Source: Saprospiraceae bacterium (lineage in GTDB: Bacteria > Bacteroidota > Bacteroidia > Chitinophagales > Saprospiraceae). Taken from it: a DNA stretch of 64,000 bases. The notes beneath the pieces were generated by a model. The model was not told where the DNA came from. It did no database searches and saw only the letters and a list, made by a program, of their open reading frames with translations. Shown here piece after piece: positions 9,512 to 19,033 of this stretch. Position 1 is the first letter of the stretch; every line of letters begins with the position of its first letter. The DNA lies in NCBI GenBank assembly GCA_016717105.1, contig JADKGF010000002.1, positions 124,001 to 188,000 on the forward strand, given 5' to 3'. A program made the translations under genes and the position numbers.

Positions 9512-9624
9512 CTGCAATTATAATAATTCTTATTTGCATTTATAACCAAAAGTGCAATTATAAAAACCCATATTTGCACTTTTGGCGTTTTCTGCAAATA
9601 TAAATATCCTTATTTGCACTTTTT
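9512..9624. repeat. Left copy of 113-bp direct repeat built from three palindromic units
   Basis: Three tandem units of 40-bp period start at 9513, 9553 and 9593. Each holds an imperfect inverted repeat, TGCAATTATAA or TGCAAATATAA on the left and TATTTGCA on the right, about 26 bp in all. The whole block recurs at 10847-10959 with six differences, all transitions by eye. This copy lies just beyond the 3' end of the fic gene. Confidence 0.9.
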
Positions 9625-9642
9625 TTATGATATGCTTATTAG

Positions 9643-10809
9643 TTATAAATCATCTTTATCATAAAATATATTGACATAATCATCGAAAATATAAATTCTA
9701 TTACGTTTATAACCGGTCAATTCTCTTAATATTCCTAACTGCTGTAAATCTCCTATCATTCTATTTGCGGTGCTCGAATGTACGCCCATAATATTTGCTA
9801 TTTGATTTCCATCCATAATTGGATTTTTGTATAATTCTGTAATTAATTGTTGAGCAACCAGTTGTTTCCTGCCTAGTGAAATAAGTTTATTCCTTTCAAT
9901 GGAATCTCTTAGTTTTATAATATTTTGAAAAGTTTTTATACTGTTTTGGGCTGTTTCTATGACACCATTAAGTACAAATATGATCCACTCTTTCAATTTG
10001 TTTTTTTGGCGAACGGCAGTTAGCATATCGTAATAATCTCTTCTGTTACGTTCGAAATAGTCAGACAAATATAAGGTAGGGAATTTTAAAAGCCTTTTGT
10101 CAATCAAATATAACGTAATAAGAAGCCTGCCTATTCTTCCATTTCCATCTAGGAAAGGATGGATAGTTTCGAATTGATAATGAATGATTGCTATTTTTAT
10201 TAGATGAGGAACGTTAATACCATAATCCATGACTTCAGCATTTATAAACATTTCTAAATCCTGCATCAATTCAGGTATTTCTTGATGTGTGGGTGGAACA
10301 AAAATAGCATTTTTTAGACTACTTCCTATCCAATTTTGCGATACTCTATATTCACCTGGATTTTTCTCTTTTCCTCTTGCACCAGCTAAGAGTGTTTTGT
10401 GGGTTTGTTTGATAAGTCGATTAGAAATAGGAAGTTTTTCCATATCCGTAATTGCCTGATTGACAGCATCTATATAATTGTGCACTTCTTGCCAATCATC
10501 TCTTTTTTCAGGATTTATATCTTCTGCTTTGATTAATGCCTCTTCAAATGAGGTTTGCGTTCCTTCAATTTTACTCGAAACAGTTGCCTCTTTGGTAATG
10601 TGCATTTTGATGAAAAAGTCAACATTCGGAACCAATTCTGAAAAGGCATCCAATTTACCTAATTGCCTATCTGCTTCACTTAGCAATGTTTGTAGTGCTG
10701 CATCAGTCATTATCCATTGAAGGCATATTTTTTCAGGAGAAAAGCTTTTATATTCAAATTGCTGTATCCATTCACCTGAATTGAAATCGTCAATATTCCT
10801 TTTTTGCAT
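9643..10809 (-). CDS. Class II Fic family protein with C-terminal winged helix
   Basis: The protein has 388 residues. An N-terminal Fic_N-type region is followed by the inhibitory alpha-helix motif S78xxxE82G83 (SSKIEGT), which places it in class II. The canonical Fic motif HPFLDGNGRIGR lies at 217-228 with catalytic His217 intact. The C-terminus (about 330-375) reads as a winged helix: GNQIANIMGVHSSTANRMI then a YKRNRIY wing. Fic enzymes usually transfer AMP from ATP to target proteins. Class II members are often self-restrained, and those with this C-terminal domain may bind DNA. The gene lies inside 113-bp direct repeats of palindromes; one copy is 37 bp upstream of the ATG where an operator would be, suggesting autoregulation (inference). 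Confidence 0.93.
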   Translation of the reverse strand: MQKRNIDDFNSGEWIQQFEYKSFSPEKICLQWIMTDAALQTLLSEADRQLGKLDAFSELVPNVDFFIKMHITKEATVSSKIEGTQTSFEEALIKAEDINPEKRDDWQEVHNYIDAVNQAITDMEKLPISNRLIKQTHKTLLAGARGKEKNPGEYRVSQNWIGSSLKNAIFVPPTHQEIPELMQDLEMFINAEVMDYGINVPHLIKIAIIHYQFETIHPFLDGNGRIGRLLITLYLIDKRLLKFPTLYLSDYFERNRRDYYDMLTAVRQKNKLKEWIIFVLNGVIETAQNSIKTFQNIIKLRDSIERNKLISLGRKQLVAQQLITELYKNPIMDGNQIANIMGVHSSTANRMIGDLQQLGILRELTGYKRNRIYIFDDYVNIFYDKDDL

Positions 10810-10846
10810 GGTAACCTCATTAATAATTAAATAAAACTAAAAGAAA

Positions 10847-10959
10847 CTGCAATTATAATAATTCTTATTTGCATTTATGGCCAAAAGTGCAATTATAAAA
10901 GTCCATATTTGCACTTTTGACGTTTTCTGCAAATATAAATATCTTTATTTGCACTTTTT
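10847..10959. repeat. Right copy of 113-bp palindromic repeat, upstream of fic
   Basis: Units start at 10848, 10888 and 10928 and match the left copy unit for unit. On the minus strand, reading towards fic, the unit at 10928 contains TATATTTG (10930-10937), an exact -7 box, so the palindromes overlap a plausible promoter. The block ends 37 bp before the fic start codon. Confidence 0.85.
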
Positions 10960-11046
10960 GATTAGAAGAATGGAAAATTCATTCAGTTTTAAGAATGTAG
11001 ATTCGAGAAGCAAAAGTGAAATTTTAACATAAAATCAATCAATCCA

Positions 11047-11217
11047 ATGTTTCTCTATCCCAAAGATATTAAAGACAAACTTGAATTTAATAAATTCATC
11101 GACCACATCAGTGCAGAATGCCTCTCTGACATGGGTCGTCGAATTGTTGAGAAGAGAGAGAAATTGGTAGAGAATACAGATGATGTGAGTATGAAGATTG
11201 TTGTAGCTAGAGTTTAA
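11047..11217 (+). pseudogene. Small chimeric ORF: head of mutS2 joined to tail of ileS
   Basis: An open frame of 56 codons plus TAA. Residues 1-31 (MFLYPKDIKDKLEFNK...ECLSDMGR) match the first 31 residues of MutS2 encoded at 14529 with few changes. The last 20 residues (KLVENTDDVSMKIVVARV) match the last 20 of IleS (ELVEITDDVSLKIKVAKV). The order mutS2-head then ileS-tail, lying between intact ileS and mutS2, is what a tandem duplication of the ileS-mutS2 junction leaves behind. The divergence means the event is old. I consider it a rearrangement scar; an expressed peptide is possible because the frame is still open. Confidence 0.75.
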
Positions 11218-11331
11218 AATACCCACAATTAATAGTAATAAGTCTCATAAGTGACATAAAATGTGTTTTCTATTCTAAATCGAAACTATTCGAATAGCAA
11301 ATGTGTATAGAAATTAATAAAAACATGAATC

Positions 11332-13182
11332 ATGAGACGCACATTACTTTTAGCAATTATTTTTCAATTTGCATTTTGTATATATGGTCAGGAACTTAAG
11401 GTAACTTCTAATGTCACTGATGCAATAATATATTTGAATGGAGCATTCATAAATAGAAGTGCAAGTGCTGACATCAAAAAAGGCAACAATAAGGTAAATT
11501 TAATTGGACTTCCTGGAACTTTAATACCAGCAACGCTTCAGATTCACGGCAAAGGAAATTTTGAACTAAAAACAATCCAAATATTTGCTGAAAATACGAA
11601 AGATGTTGCCGTTTTATCAAAAGCAAAAATGGCGGATGACAGCATCAATTTATTGCTAAAAAAAATTAAACAAAATGAAATTTCACTGAAAATATTACAG
11701 GAAGAAGAGTCGTTATTGAAAAAGAACCAGCCAGCCTTTTCTCCTCAATATATTGTAAAAACCGTAGAGTTGAAAGAAGTTATTGACTATAATAGAACTA
11801 AGCTGACAGAAATATATCAATCTATAGAAAATTTGGCAGTTCAAAAAAATGAACTTTTAGTTGTTTTAAAAGAATTGAAGAAAAATTCTAATTCATTACA
11901 TTCACTTTCTGAAAAGAAGACTTATACAATAGAAGCAGAAATAATATCGGAATTCGATCAGAAAGGAGATTTTGTGGTTACTTATTTTACACCTTTTGTT
12001 AGTTGGTTTCCTATTTATGATTTGAAGGTGCCTGATATTTCAAAACCAATCAATATGGCCATGAAGTCATCAATCATACAGAATACTGGTGAAGATTGGG
12101 AAAATGTAAAAATATCAATCTCAAATGGAACACCTTCATTATCAGAAACATACCATGAATTGAGCCCATGGTTTTTAAGTTTTTATAATTACCAAAATAC
12201 AACAGCTCAAAAACCAAATCCAAATGTACGATTTGTAAAAGGTACTGTAAGTGATGAAAACGGTATTCCATTGATAGGCGCCAATCTTGTAATAAATGAA
12301 AATAACGAAGTCGGAACTATTACAGATGTTGATGGTAAATATTATTTGCCCGTACCTTTTGGTGCAAAGCAAATTGTCATCAGTTATACAGGTTATGAAA
12401 CAAAGACTCTACCAATATCAAGTGAGCATATTGATATAATCTTACAAGAAGGAAAACTTCTTGATGAAATTGTTGTGTTAGGGACATTGGCTGGGAGTAT
12501 TAATGAATCAAGACAAAAGGCGGATGTCATTTTGAAAGACTTTTCAAATACGCCTTCCAAAATTTCATATCAACCTACCACTTTTTCATACGATCTAAAA
12601 GAAAGATTTTCTTTTCCAAATAGTACGACCGAAAATACTATAGAAATCATGAATAATGATATACCTGCCATGTTTGATTATTATACTGTGCCAAAGTATG
12701 ACCCATCTGTTTTTCTAACGGCAAAAATTGACAATTGGCAAGAATATAATTTGTTGGATGGAAAAGTCAATCTTTATCTTGAAGGAAAATTTGTTGGTCA
12801 AACCGACCTTAATTCAAAGTTGGCAGGAGATACACTTTCTATATCTTTAGGAAGAGATAAGAGTATCGTTGTAGAGCGTACCAAAGTCAAAGAATTTGCA
12901 AAGAAATCATTTATTTCTGGAAATATTACAATTACTAAATCCTATGCATTGACCATAAAAAATAATAAGATGTTTCCTATTCGCATCAAAATGCAAGATC
13001 AATTTCCGATATCTACAGATAAGAGTATTGATATTTTTGATTTAGAAGCAAAGACTTCAAATATGGATGCTGATTCAAGAATTTTAACTTGGGATATGGA
13101 AATAAATCCAAAAACAGAAATCACCAAAGTGATGAAATACAGCGTCAAATATCCTGCAAATAGAAATTTAGTCCTTGAATGA
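11332..13182 (+). CDS. DUF4139 (MuiA-type) secreted protein with carboxypeptidase-regulatory-like insert
   Basis: This 616-residue protein has a signal peptide (1-20, ending YGQ). An N-terminal DUF4140-like region (about 25-125) is followed by a coiled coil (about 100-180) and the DUF4139 domain (about 200-610), with typical VVTYFTPFVSWFPIYDLK and the closing WDMEINPKTEITKVMKYSVKYP. A carboxypeptidase-regulatory-like beta domain is inserted at about 300-375 (VKGTVSDENGIPLIGANLVI, then TDVDGKYYLPV), as in TonB-dependent receptor plugs. The family includes Myxococcus mucoidy inhibitor A, but its biochemical role is unknown. The gene is in the island between ileS and mutS2 and ends 3 bp from the convergent second fic gene. 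Confidence 0.85.
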   Translation: MRRTLLLAIIFQFAFCIYGQELKVTSNVTDAIIYLNGAFINRSASADIKKGNNKVNLIGLPGTLIPATLQIHGKGNFELKTIQIFAENTKDVAVLSKAKMADDSINLLLKKIKQNEISLKILQEEESLLKKNQPAFSPQYIVKTVELKEVIDYNRTKLTEIYQSIENLAVQKNELLVVLKELKKNSNSLHSLSEKKTYTIEAEIISEFDQKGDFVVTYFTPFVSWFPIYDLKVPDISKPINMAMKSSIIQNTGEDWENVKISISNGTPSLSETYHELSPWFLSFYNYQNTTAQKPNPNVRFVKGTVSDENGIPLIGANLVINENNEVGTITDVDGKYYLPVPFGAKQIVISYTGYETKTLPISSEHIDIILQEGKLLDEIVVLGTLAGSINESRQKADVILKDFSNTPSKISYQPTTFSYDLKERFSFPNSTTENTIEIMNNDIPAMFDYYTVPKYDPSVFLTAKIDNWQEYNLLDGKVNLYLEGKFVGQTDLNSKLAGDTLSISLGRDKSIVVERTKVKEFAKKSFISGNITITKSYALTIKNNKMFPIRIKMQDQFPISTDKSIDIFDLEAKTSNMDADSRILTWDMEINPKTEITKVMKYSVKYPANRNLVLE

Positions 13183-13185
13183 GAT

Positions 13186-14275
13186 TTATTTTACACGGTC
13201 AAATGGTTGTAAAAGGTGAATATGCTCTTCCAGTGTATGAGTCAATGCTTCAATAATTAGCTCGTAAAAAGATTCTGGATTGCCATTTACCTGAACATTT
13301 TCTAGGGCTTTGAAGTACGCTAGTCTTGAGTTCTGATCTCCTTTAAGTATAGCTAAAGGATATCCATGCATTGCCAAAATAAGATTCATGACTAAGCGTG
13401 CAGTGCGTCCGTTTCCGTCTATAAATGGGTGAATAGTCACCAGTCTCTCATGCATTTGGGCAGCAAGCAATACAGGATGTATTTTTTTAAAAGCTGATTG
13501 ATAAAATATAAAATAATCTTCCATCATCTTTGGAACAAAGATATGGCTCAGGAGGTATGTGTTCAGCTCCTAATATCCTTACATTTACATTTCTATATTT
13601 TCCAGCAAGTGATCTATTGATACCACGTAATATTAGCGCATGAAACTGCAAAACCAAGCTTTCAGAAAAATGGACTTTATTTTGGACAAAATCAAATAAC
13701 AATTCTATCGCTTCCGAGTGGTTGATTGCTTCCAGATGTTCATTTACTGACTTACCGCTTATCGTAATGCCTTCTTTGACTATCATCATCGTCTCGCTTA
13801 AAGTCAATGTATTACCTTCTATTTTATTGGATTCGTATGTGTATTTTAATGTAAAATGCTCATCAACTTTTTGTGCATGAATACCTTTTTGTTTTTGCAA
13901 ATTATGATATTTTTCTCTTAATGAATCCAAATGATCCAGTTTGCTTTGGATTTCAATGGTTGTAGCCAAATGAGCTGACAAACTTTTTTTTGCAATGTAT
14001 TCTAATCTAGGCTCAGCCGCAACCAACGCCTCATAACCCAATGGCTCGTCATGAAGCATTGTATATACCATCTCCACGAGTTGTAATTTTTTTAGTGAAT
14101 CATAAGGAACATCATAACAAATAGCCAAAGCTTTAATATGTTCATCAGTAGGAATTCTATTTCCATTTTCAAATTTGCTAATCAATGCTTGGTCTATGGA
14201 AGTTATTGAAGCCACTTGCCGTACCTTCAATTTTTTGTCTTTACGAAGGTTTTTGATATGTTCTGAAATGTTCAT
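13186..14275 (-). CDS. Class II Fic protein with N-terminal HTH domain (frameshifted)
   Basis: Two overlapping frames form one protein of about 360 residues. It has an N-terminal Xre/HTH_3 domain (about 5-60; VRQVASITSIDQALISKFENG), the inhibitory motif SNKIEG before the Fic core, and the Fic motif HPFIDGNGRTAR in the second segment. The frame changes at 13537-13539, where an AAA (TTT on the coding strand) has one base too many; removing it restores EPYLVPKMMEDYF. The Fic motif is complete, so the protein is probably intact in the cell. ATG 14275 is preferred to GTG 14281 because the latter lies in the -7 box. A palindromic candidate operator lies directly upstream, suggesting that the HTH represses its own promoter. 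The target of the AMP transfer is unknown. Confidence 0.88.
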
Positions 14276-14280
14276 ACCCA

Positions 14281-14323
14281 CAAAGGTACAATTTTATTTA
14301 TGTGTCATGACATTTTATGTCAT
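14281..14323 (-). promoter_or_regulatory. Promoter and palindromic operator of the HTH-Fic gene
   Basis: TACCTTTG on the minus strand (14281-14288) is an exact -7 box placed only 5 bp before ATG 14275, so the mRNA may be leaderless. Across the -33 position lies the perfect 10-bp palindrome TGTCATGACA (14303-14312), followed by a half site ATGTCAT (14317-14323). This placement fits repression by the encoded HTH domain (inference). Confidence 0.6.
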
Positions 14324-14488
14324 ATTTTTATATATTAATTTTTTTCTCTTAAATACATTAAATTGTGTTGATGTATCAGCACACATTGTTTAGTTAAAAT
14401 GCTAGCATAAATAGATCCAAAAATTGCAGGCACTAATATAACTTTGTTATACAACAGTTACTTATTCAATTAATTTTTGTAAATCACT

Positions 14489-14496
14489 TACCTTTG
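14489..14496 (+). promoter_or_regulatory. -7 promoter box for mutS2
   Basis: TACCTTTG lies 32 bp before the mutS2 ATG. Upstream T-rich DNA holds TTTG, but too close to be an ideal -33 element. Confidence 0.45.
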
Positions 14497-14528
14497 TATT
14501 CTTATTTTTTCATAAGATATATTAAGCC

Positions 14529-16914
14529 ATGCAGCTCTATCCCAAAGATATTAAAGACAAACTTGAATTTAATAAAATCATCGACTACATCAGTGCAGAA
14601 TGCCTTTCTGATATGGGTCGTGATTATTTTGCGCAGATAGAAATCCTTACGGATCTAGTGCGAATAGAGAGACTAATAGACGAGACTGATGAGTATAAAA
14701 AGGCTATCGAAAGAGGCGAACATCTACCTTTGTATGCATTTGAGTCCATCTCATCAGATGTGGAATTACTGAGAAAAGAAGGATATGTACTTGACATCGA
14801 CAGTATTCGAAATATTTACAGGATAGTTTCGATGGGATTGGAAATTTCAAAATATTTTGCTGACGCAGAAAGGTAAAATTTAATCCACTTATTCACGAAA
14901 TCGTATCCAATATCATTATAGACAAAGCTCTGATAACTGAAATAGACCGTGTCTTGGATGAGGAAGGAGATGTACGACCGAATGCGTCTGAAGAATTGAT
15001 GCGGATTTCTAAGTCGATCAGATCGAAGGAACGAGAGCTCGAAAAGGTGTTTAATGAACAGCTTGAGAGTTTTAAAAGTCGTGGATTTTTGGTGGATACC
15101 TTAGAGTCATTGAGAAACGGACGAAGAGTATTAACTGTTGCTGTAGAGCACAAGCGCAAGATTCCTGGTATCATCCATGATGAGTCAGCAACAGGAAAGA
15201 CCGTTTACATCGAACCAGAAAAAGTGATCAGTATCAATCATGAAGTCTATAATCTCTATGCTGAGCGAAGACATGAAATATACAAAATACTACGAGCTCT
15301 ATGTGCATTTATACGACCATATGCCGATGCTTTGCTCGTGGTCCAGCATACATTGGTGAAGCTGGATACTATCAGAGCAAAGGCCAAATTTGCCTACAGA
15401 TTTAATGCCAAGAAGCCATATCTCAATGCGAAATCCGCATTTGGGTTGAAGACGGCATTTAATCCTGTCCTTGTGGTGAAAAATGAAGCAACTTCGAGTC
15501 CCGTGATACCATTTGATCTTGAATTATTTGGGAACAACCGAATCCTAGTACTGAGCGGACCCTAATGCTGGTAAGTAAATCTGTGGCTCTAAAATCGGTA
15601 GGATTGTTGCAATTGATGTTGCAATCAGGCATGCTCGTCACAGCAGATGAAAATTCGAAAATGGGTATTTTCACAAAAATATTTGTGGATATTGGAGATC
15701 AACAATCGTTGGAAGATGATTTGAGTACATATTCATCACATCTGCGCAATATGCGGATTACGACCGAAGAAGCAGACCCGCATACCTTGATCTTGATTGA
15801 TGAATTTGGGTCTGGAACTGATCCTAAAATCGGTGGTGCCATCGCAGAAGCCATTCTCAACGACCTCAACCACAAAAAAGTCTTTGGAGTCATAACTACC
15901 CATTATTCAAACTTAAAATATTTCGCCTTCAAGGCGCATGGTTTGGTAAATGGCTCGATGGAATTTGATAAAAACCATTTGATACCCACGTTCCGTATGC
16001 ATATAGGCAAACCCGGTAGTTCATTTGCTTTTGAAATAGCAGAAAAAACAGGCTTGGATGCGAGAATAGTGTCATACGCACAACACAAAACTGGTAAAAA
16101 CGAAAAAGCCATTGACGAAATGCTCATCACATTGATGTCTGAAAAAAAGGAGTACGAAGAGAAACTGGCTTCACTTCTTGATAAACAGGATAGACTTGAC
16201 AAACTTATTGGTTCGTACGAGCATCTGAATGCAGACTTGGAAATCAAGCGAAAAAAAATCAAGCTCCAAGCAAAGGAACAGGCTGCCATTAAAGTCATGG
16301 ACCAACATGCAGAAATGCAAAAGATAATCAAAGAAATCAAACATTCGAAAGATGAAGAAAAAGCACTTGAAGCATCCATCGCGCTGAAGAAAAAACGTGA
16401 AGATGCACTCAAAGAATTGGAAGCACTAAAAATGGAAGTTTTTGCCAAAGAAGCTGGTGTCGCTGGTCAGCAAAAATTGGTTGTTGGTTCCCACGTTAGG
16501 ATGCGCAACGGTACAAGTACTGGTGAGATCTTGAGTATTGACAAAAATATGGCCGAAATCCAAATGGGTTTTATAAAACTGAAGGTAGCACTCGTCGACT
16601 TGACTATGGTGAAGGAGCCTATCGAGATCAGAAGTAAAAAAAGTATTCAAACCAATATTTCGAAATCTGATTCTATAGATACCAAAATTGATATCAGAGA
16701 ATATACCAAAAGTGACGCACTCAATATGCTCCAAAATTTTATGGATCGTGCACTGCTCAATAATGCGTATGAACTGAAAATCATCCATGGCGTAGGTACG
16801 GGCGTCATGAAAAACGAGGTCAAAAAAATGCTCAAGCAATATAAGGATGTAAGAGAAATATGGCATCCGGAGCCAGATCAAGGTGGAGAAGGTGTGACCT
16901 TGGTGAGATTTTAA
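14529..16914 (+). CDS. mutS2: Endonuclease MutS2 (two frame breaks)
   Basis: Three segments make one MutS2 of about 795 residues: 14529-14876, about 14875-15560, and 15565-16914. MutS2 is a MutS-like ATPase with a Smr nuclease domain, linked to suppression of recombination and to collided-ribosome rescue. The first break is near 14874, where one base seems missing (reading on as KFNPLIHEIVSNII). The second, near 15560-15575, sits exactly in the Walker A loop (SGPNAGGKSVALKS expected) and needs at least two single-base corrections. Walker B is intact (LILIDEFGSGTDP). The C-terminal Smr domain (about 16680-16914) keeps HGVGTG, while the usual LDLRG appears as IDIREY. Breaks are probably sequencing errors. 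The 5' end has a diverged partial copy at 11047. Confidence 0.88.
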
Positions 16915-17041
16915 AATCATCGGACAACTACATCATTTTATTTGGTAAGGCAACGTTTCTACTTAAAAATTCGTTATATCTGTAAAGGACAAATGGAAAT
17001 AATCATTCGTCCAAATCACGGAAATAAAAAAAATTAAACAT

Positions 17042-17440
17042 ATGAGATATTTGATTTTCGGCTTTATGCTATTAAGTGTTTTTTCTTGCTCAAAAGATGA
17101 AACTTCTCAATGCCTTCAGATTACATACAATAAGTCATTTATTGCTTCTGTCGGTAAACAATATTGTATAGATGAAAAAAATTATATTGTAATCGATAGC
17201 GTGGATAATCAATTGTGCCCGTGCTTCTTTGATTGTATTTGGGAAGGCGAGTTCATCCTAAAAATGAATGTTTTTGCTGATGGCAAAGGTTATATATACG
17301 ACTTAGGTACATCGTCCAATACGCCCGATATCCAACCATTTGATGATTTCAAAATTGGATTTGTAGCTATTTCACCAAATGAATGTGGTGCATTTACCCA
17401 AGAAAAATTTAAGGTCGAATTGATATTAAAAAAGGACTAA
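17042..17440 (+). CDS. Small lipoprotein of unknown function
   Basis: The protein has 132 residues, a lipoprotein signal peptide with VFSC (Cys16) and a polar linker. The mature part contains several cysteines (QYC, CPCFFDC, NEC). The segment NQLCPCFFDCIWEGEFILKM resembles the D-x-RCPxxxxCIWxG pattern seen in many small Bacteroidota envelope proteins of unknown function. The cysteines could bind metal or form disulfides. It lies alone between mutS2 and the next secreted protein. Confidence 0.7.
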   Translation: MRYLIFGFMLLSVFSCSKDETSQCLQITYNKSFIASVGKQYCIDEKNYIVIDSVDNQLCPCFFDCIWEGEFILKMNVFADGKGYIYDLGTSSNTPDIQPFDDFKIGFVAISPNECGAFTQEKFKVELILKKD

Positions 17441-17514
17441 AATTGAAAATTTAGCCAGATGTATAGGGGATTTTTGATATAAAAAGTGCTTAAAAAGACC
17501 TATCATATTATTTT

Positions 17515-17548
17515 TTTGACTTGGTAAACGTAAATACTGCTATATTTG
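17515..17548 (+). promoter_or_regulatory. Bacteroidota promoter for the gene at 17566
   Basis: A TTTG -33 element (17515-17518, at the end of a T7 run) and TATATTTG (17541-17548) are 22 bp apart, close to ideal. The chosen ATG follows 17 bp later, which supports ATG 17566 over an in-frame TTG at 17521 that would overlap the promoter. Confidence 0.55.
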
Positions 17549-17565
17549 GGGAAATTCCAATTTTT

Positions 17566-19007
17566 ATGAAATACGGAAAGACAATTGTTTTACTAATATT
17601 CATGCTGCAAACCCAAACAGCCATCTTTGGGCAGAAAATAACGGTTTCCAGAGAGATAAATGTCCGAAATAATTATGCATATGATATATTACCGAATATA
17701 GAAGACCACATCATTTTTTATCATGATCGAGGGATAGAGCATGTCTTTGAAATTTATGATCAGAATCTCAGATTTAAGCATGAAATTCAACCAGAATTTG
17801 AGAAAGACAATATAATCCCAACCGGAGTAATGGCTATGGATTCGACCTTTCATTTTTCTATACTTTTAAAGAAAGTGACACCATTGTATTTAGAGCAATC
17901 GCATTTGACAAAAATGTTGCCATCAAGGACTCTATCACTTACAATAGGAAACATAAAAAAGAAGTTAGTAGCAATCCACGATTTGCCTTTTCAAAGGACA
18001 AGTCCAAAGTGGTAGTCTTTACACCAAATGTGCAGTTTCTAAATATCCAACTTTTCGATAATAAATCAGTGTCACTCATCTATGATTATAATCTGATCGT
18101 GGATGGAATCAATCTCAAGAATGATTTTGAAAAAATAGTGGTCGCGAATAATGGCGAAATATTTATCACAACTCAGAAATCATCAATGTGGTCAAAGGAT
18201 GGAAACAATACGGTTAATCTCATCCGTATTTTGGCAAAAGATATGTATTCAGTGCACCATTTTAGAGCCGAGGAGGATGAAATTAAAGAAATGAAATTGG
18301 ACTATGACAATAAAAACAATAGGCTGGTGATGGCTGGTTTTACTACATCCGGAGACGAATCCAAAGCCAATGGATATTTTGGATTTTCTATTCAGCCCAA
18401 TGATATACCTGAAGAAGCGGATATATTGATCAATAGATTTTCGACGGAGTTTATAGCCGAAGTTTCGGGCAAAAGAAATAAGAGAAGTAGAGAACTTGAT
18501 GATTATGTCATTCAGGATTTAGTCATAAGAAATGATGGTGGCGTTATTATTTTCTCCGAAACAGTCAGAGAATTTGCACGTCGTTCTCAAATGAACTCAC
18601 CTGGTCAGTTTGGCAATAATTTTCCGATGCGCGGATTTATAGATTATTATCATGAAGACTTGGTCTTATTAGCAACATATCCGGACGGTAACGAGCACTG
18701 GCAAAAGGTGATGTTCAAAAAGCAATTTTCACAGGATGATAATGCCGTATATTCTTCATTTTTTATTTTCAAAACTCCTTCTAGAATAAGGTTACTCTAT
18801 AATGATGAAATTAAAAACAGCAATACAGTGAGCGAATATCTGATCGATCCAATGGGCAACTCTGAACGACGTAGTGTATTGAGTACCGAATATCAAAATC
18901 TCAAACTCCGATTTAGGGATGCGATCCAAACAGGTCCTTCCAGCCTAATCATTCCTAGCGAAAAGTCTTCAAAGATAAATATGGTCCGTATAGATTATAA
19001 CTCTTAA
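17566..19007 (+). CDS. Secreted protein of unknown function (frameshifted)
   Basis: The joined protein has about 480 residues. It starts MKYGKTIVLLIFMLQ with a signal peptide ending near FGQ. The frame changes near 17855-17860 in a T-run (HFSILLKK in the first frame; the true reading continues FYTFKESDTIVFRAIAFDKN), and the second frame stays open to 19007. The body is beta-rich with repeated hydrophobic and charged strands, possibly a propeller, but no family is recognised and no T9SS sorting domain is visible at the end (INMVRIDYNS). It ends 26 bp from the convergent phosphatidyltransferase gene. Confidence 0.7.
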
Positions 19008-19033
19008 ACAGCCAAGCTATCTATTGATTACAA

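Noticed and set aside
9512..10959. Repeat blocks as a possible CRISPR array
   Set aside because: The 40-bp units repeat with little variation and are palindromic; there are no distinct spacers and no cas genes.
15903..16448. 181-codon minus-strand Ser/Phe-rich open frame in mutS2
   Set aside because: It is the complement of the Lys/Glu-rich coiled-coil of MutS2; the composition is a direct shadow.
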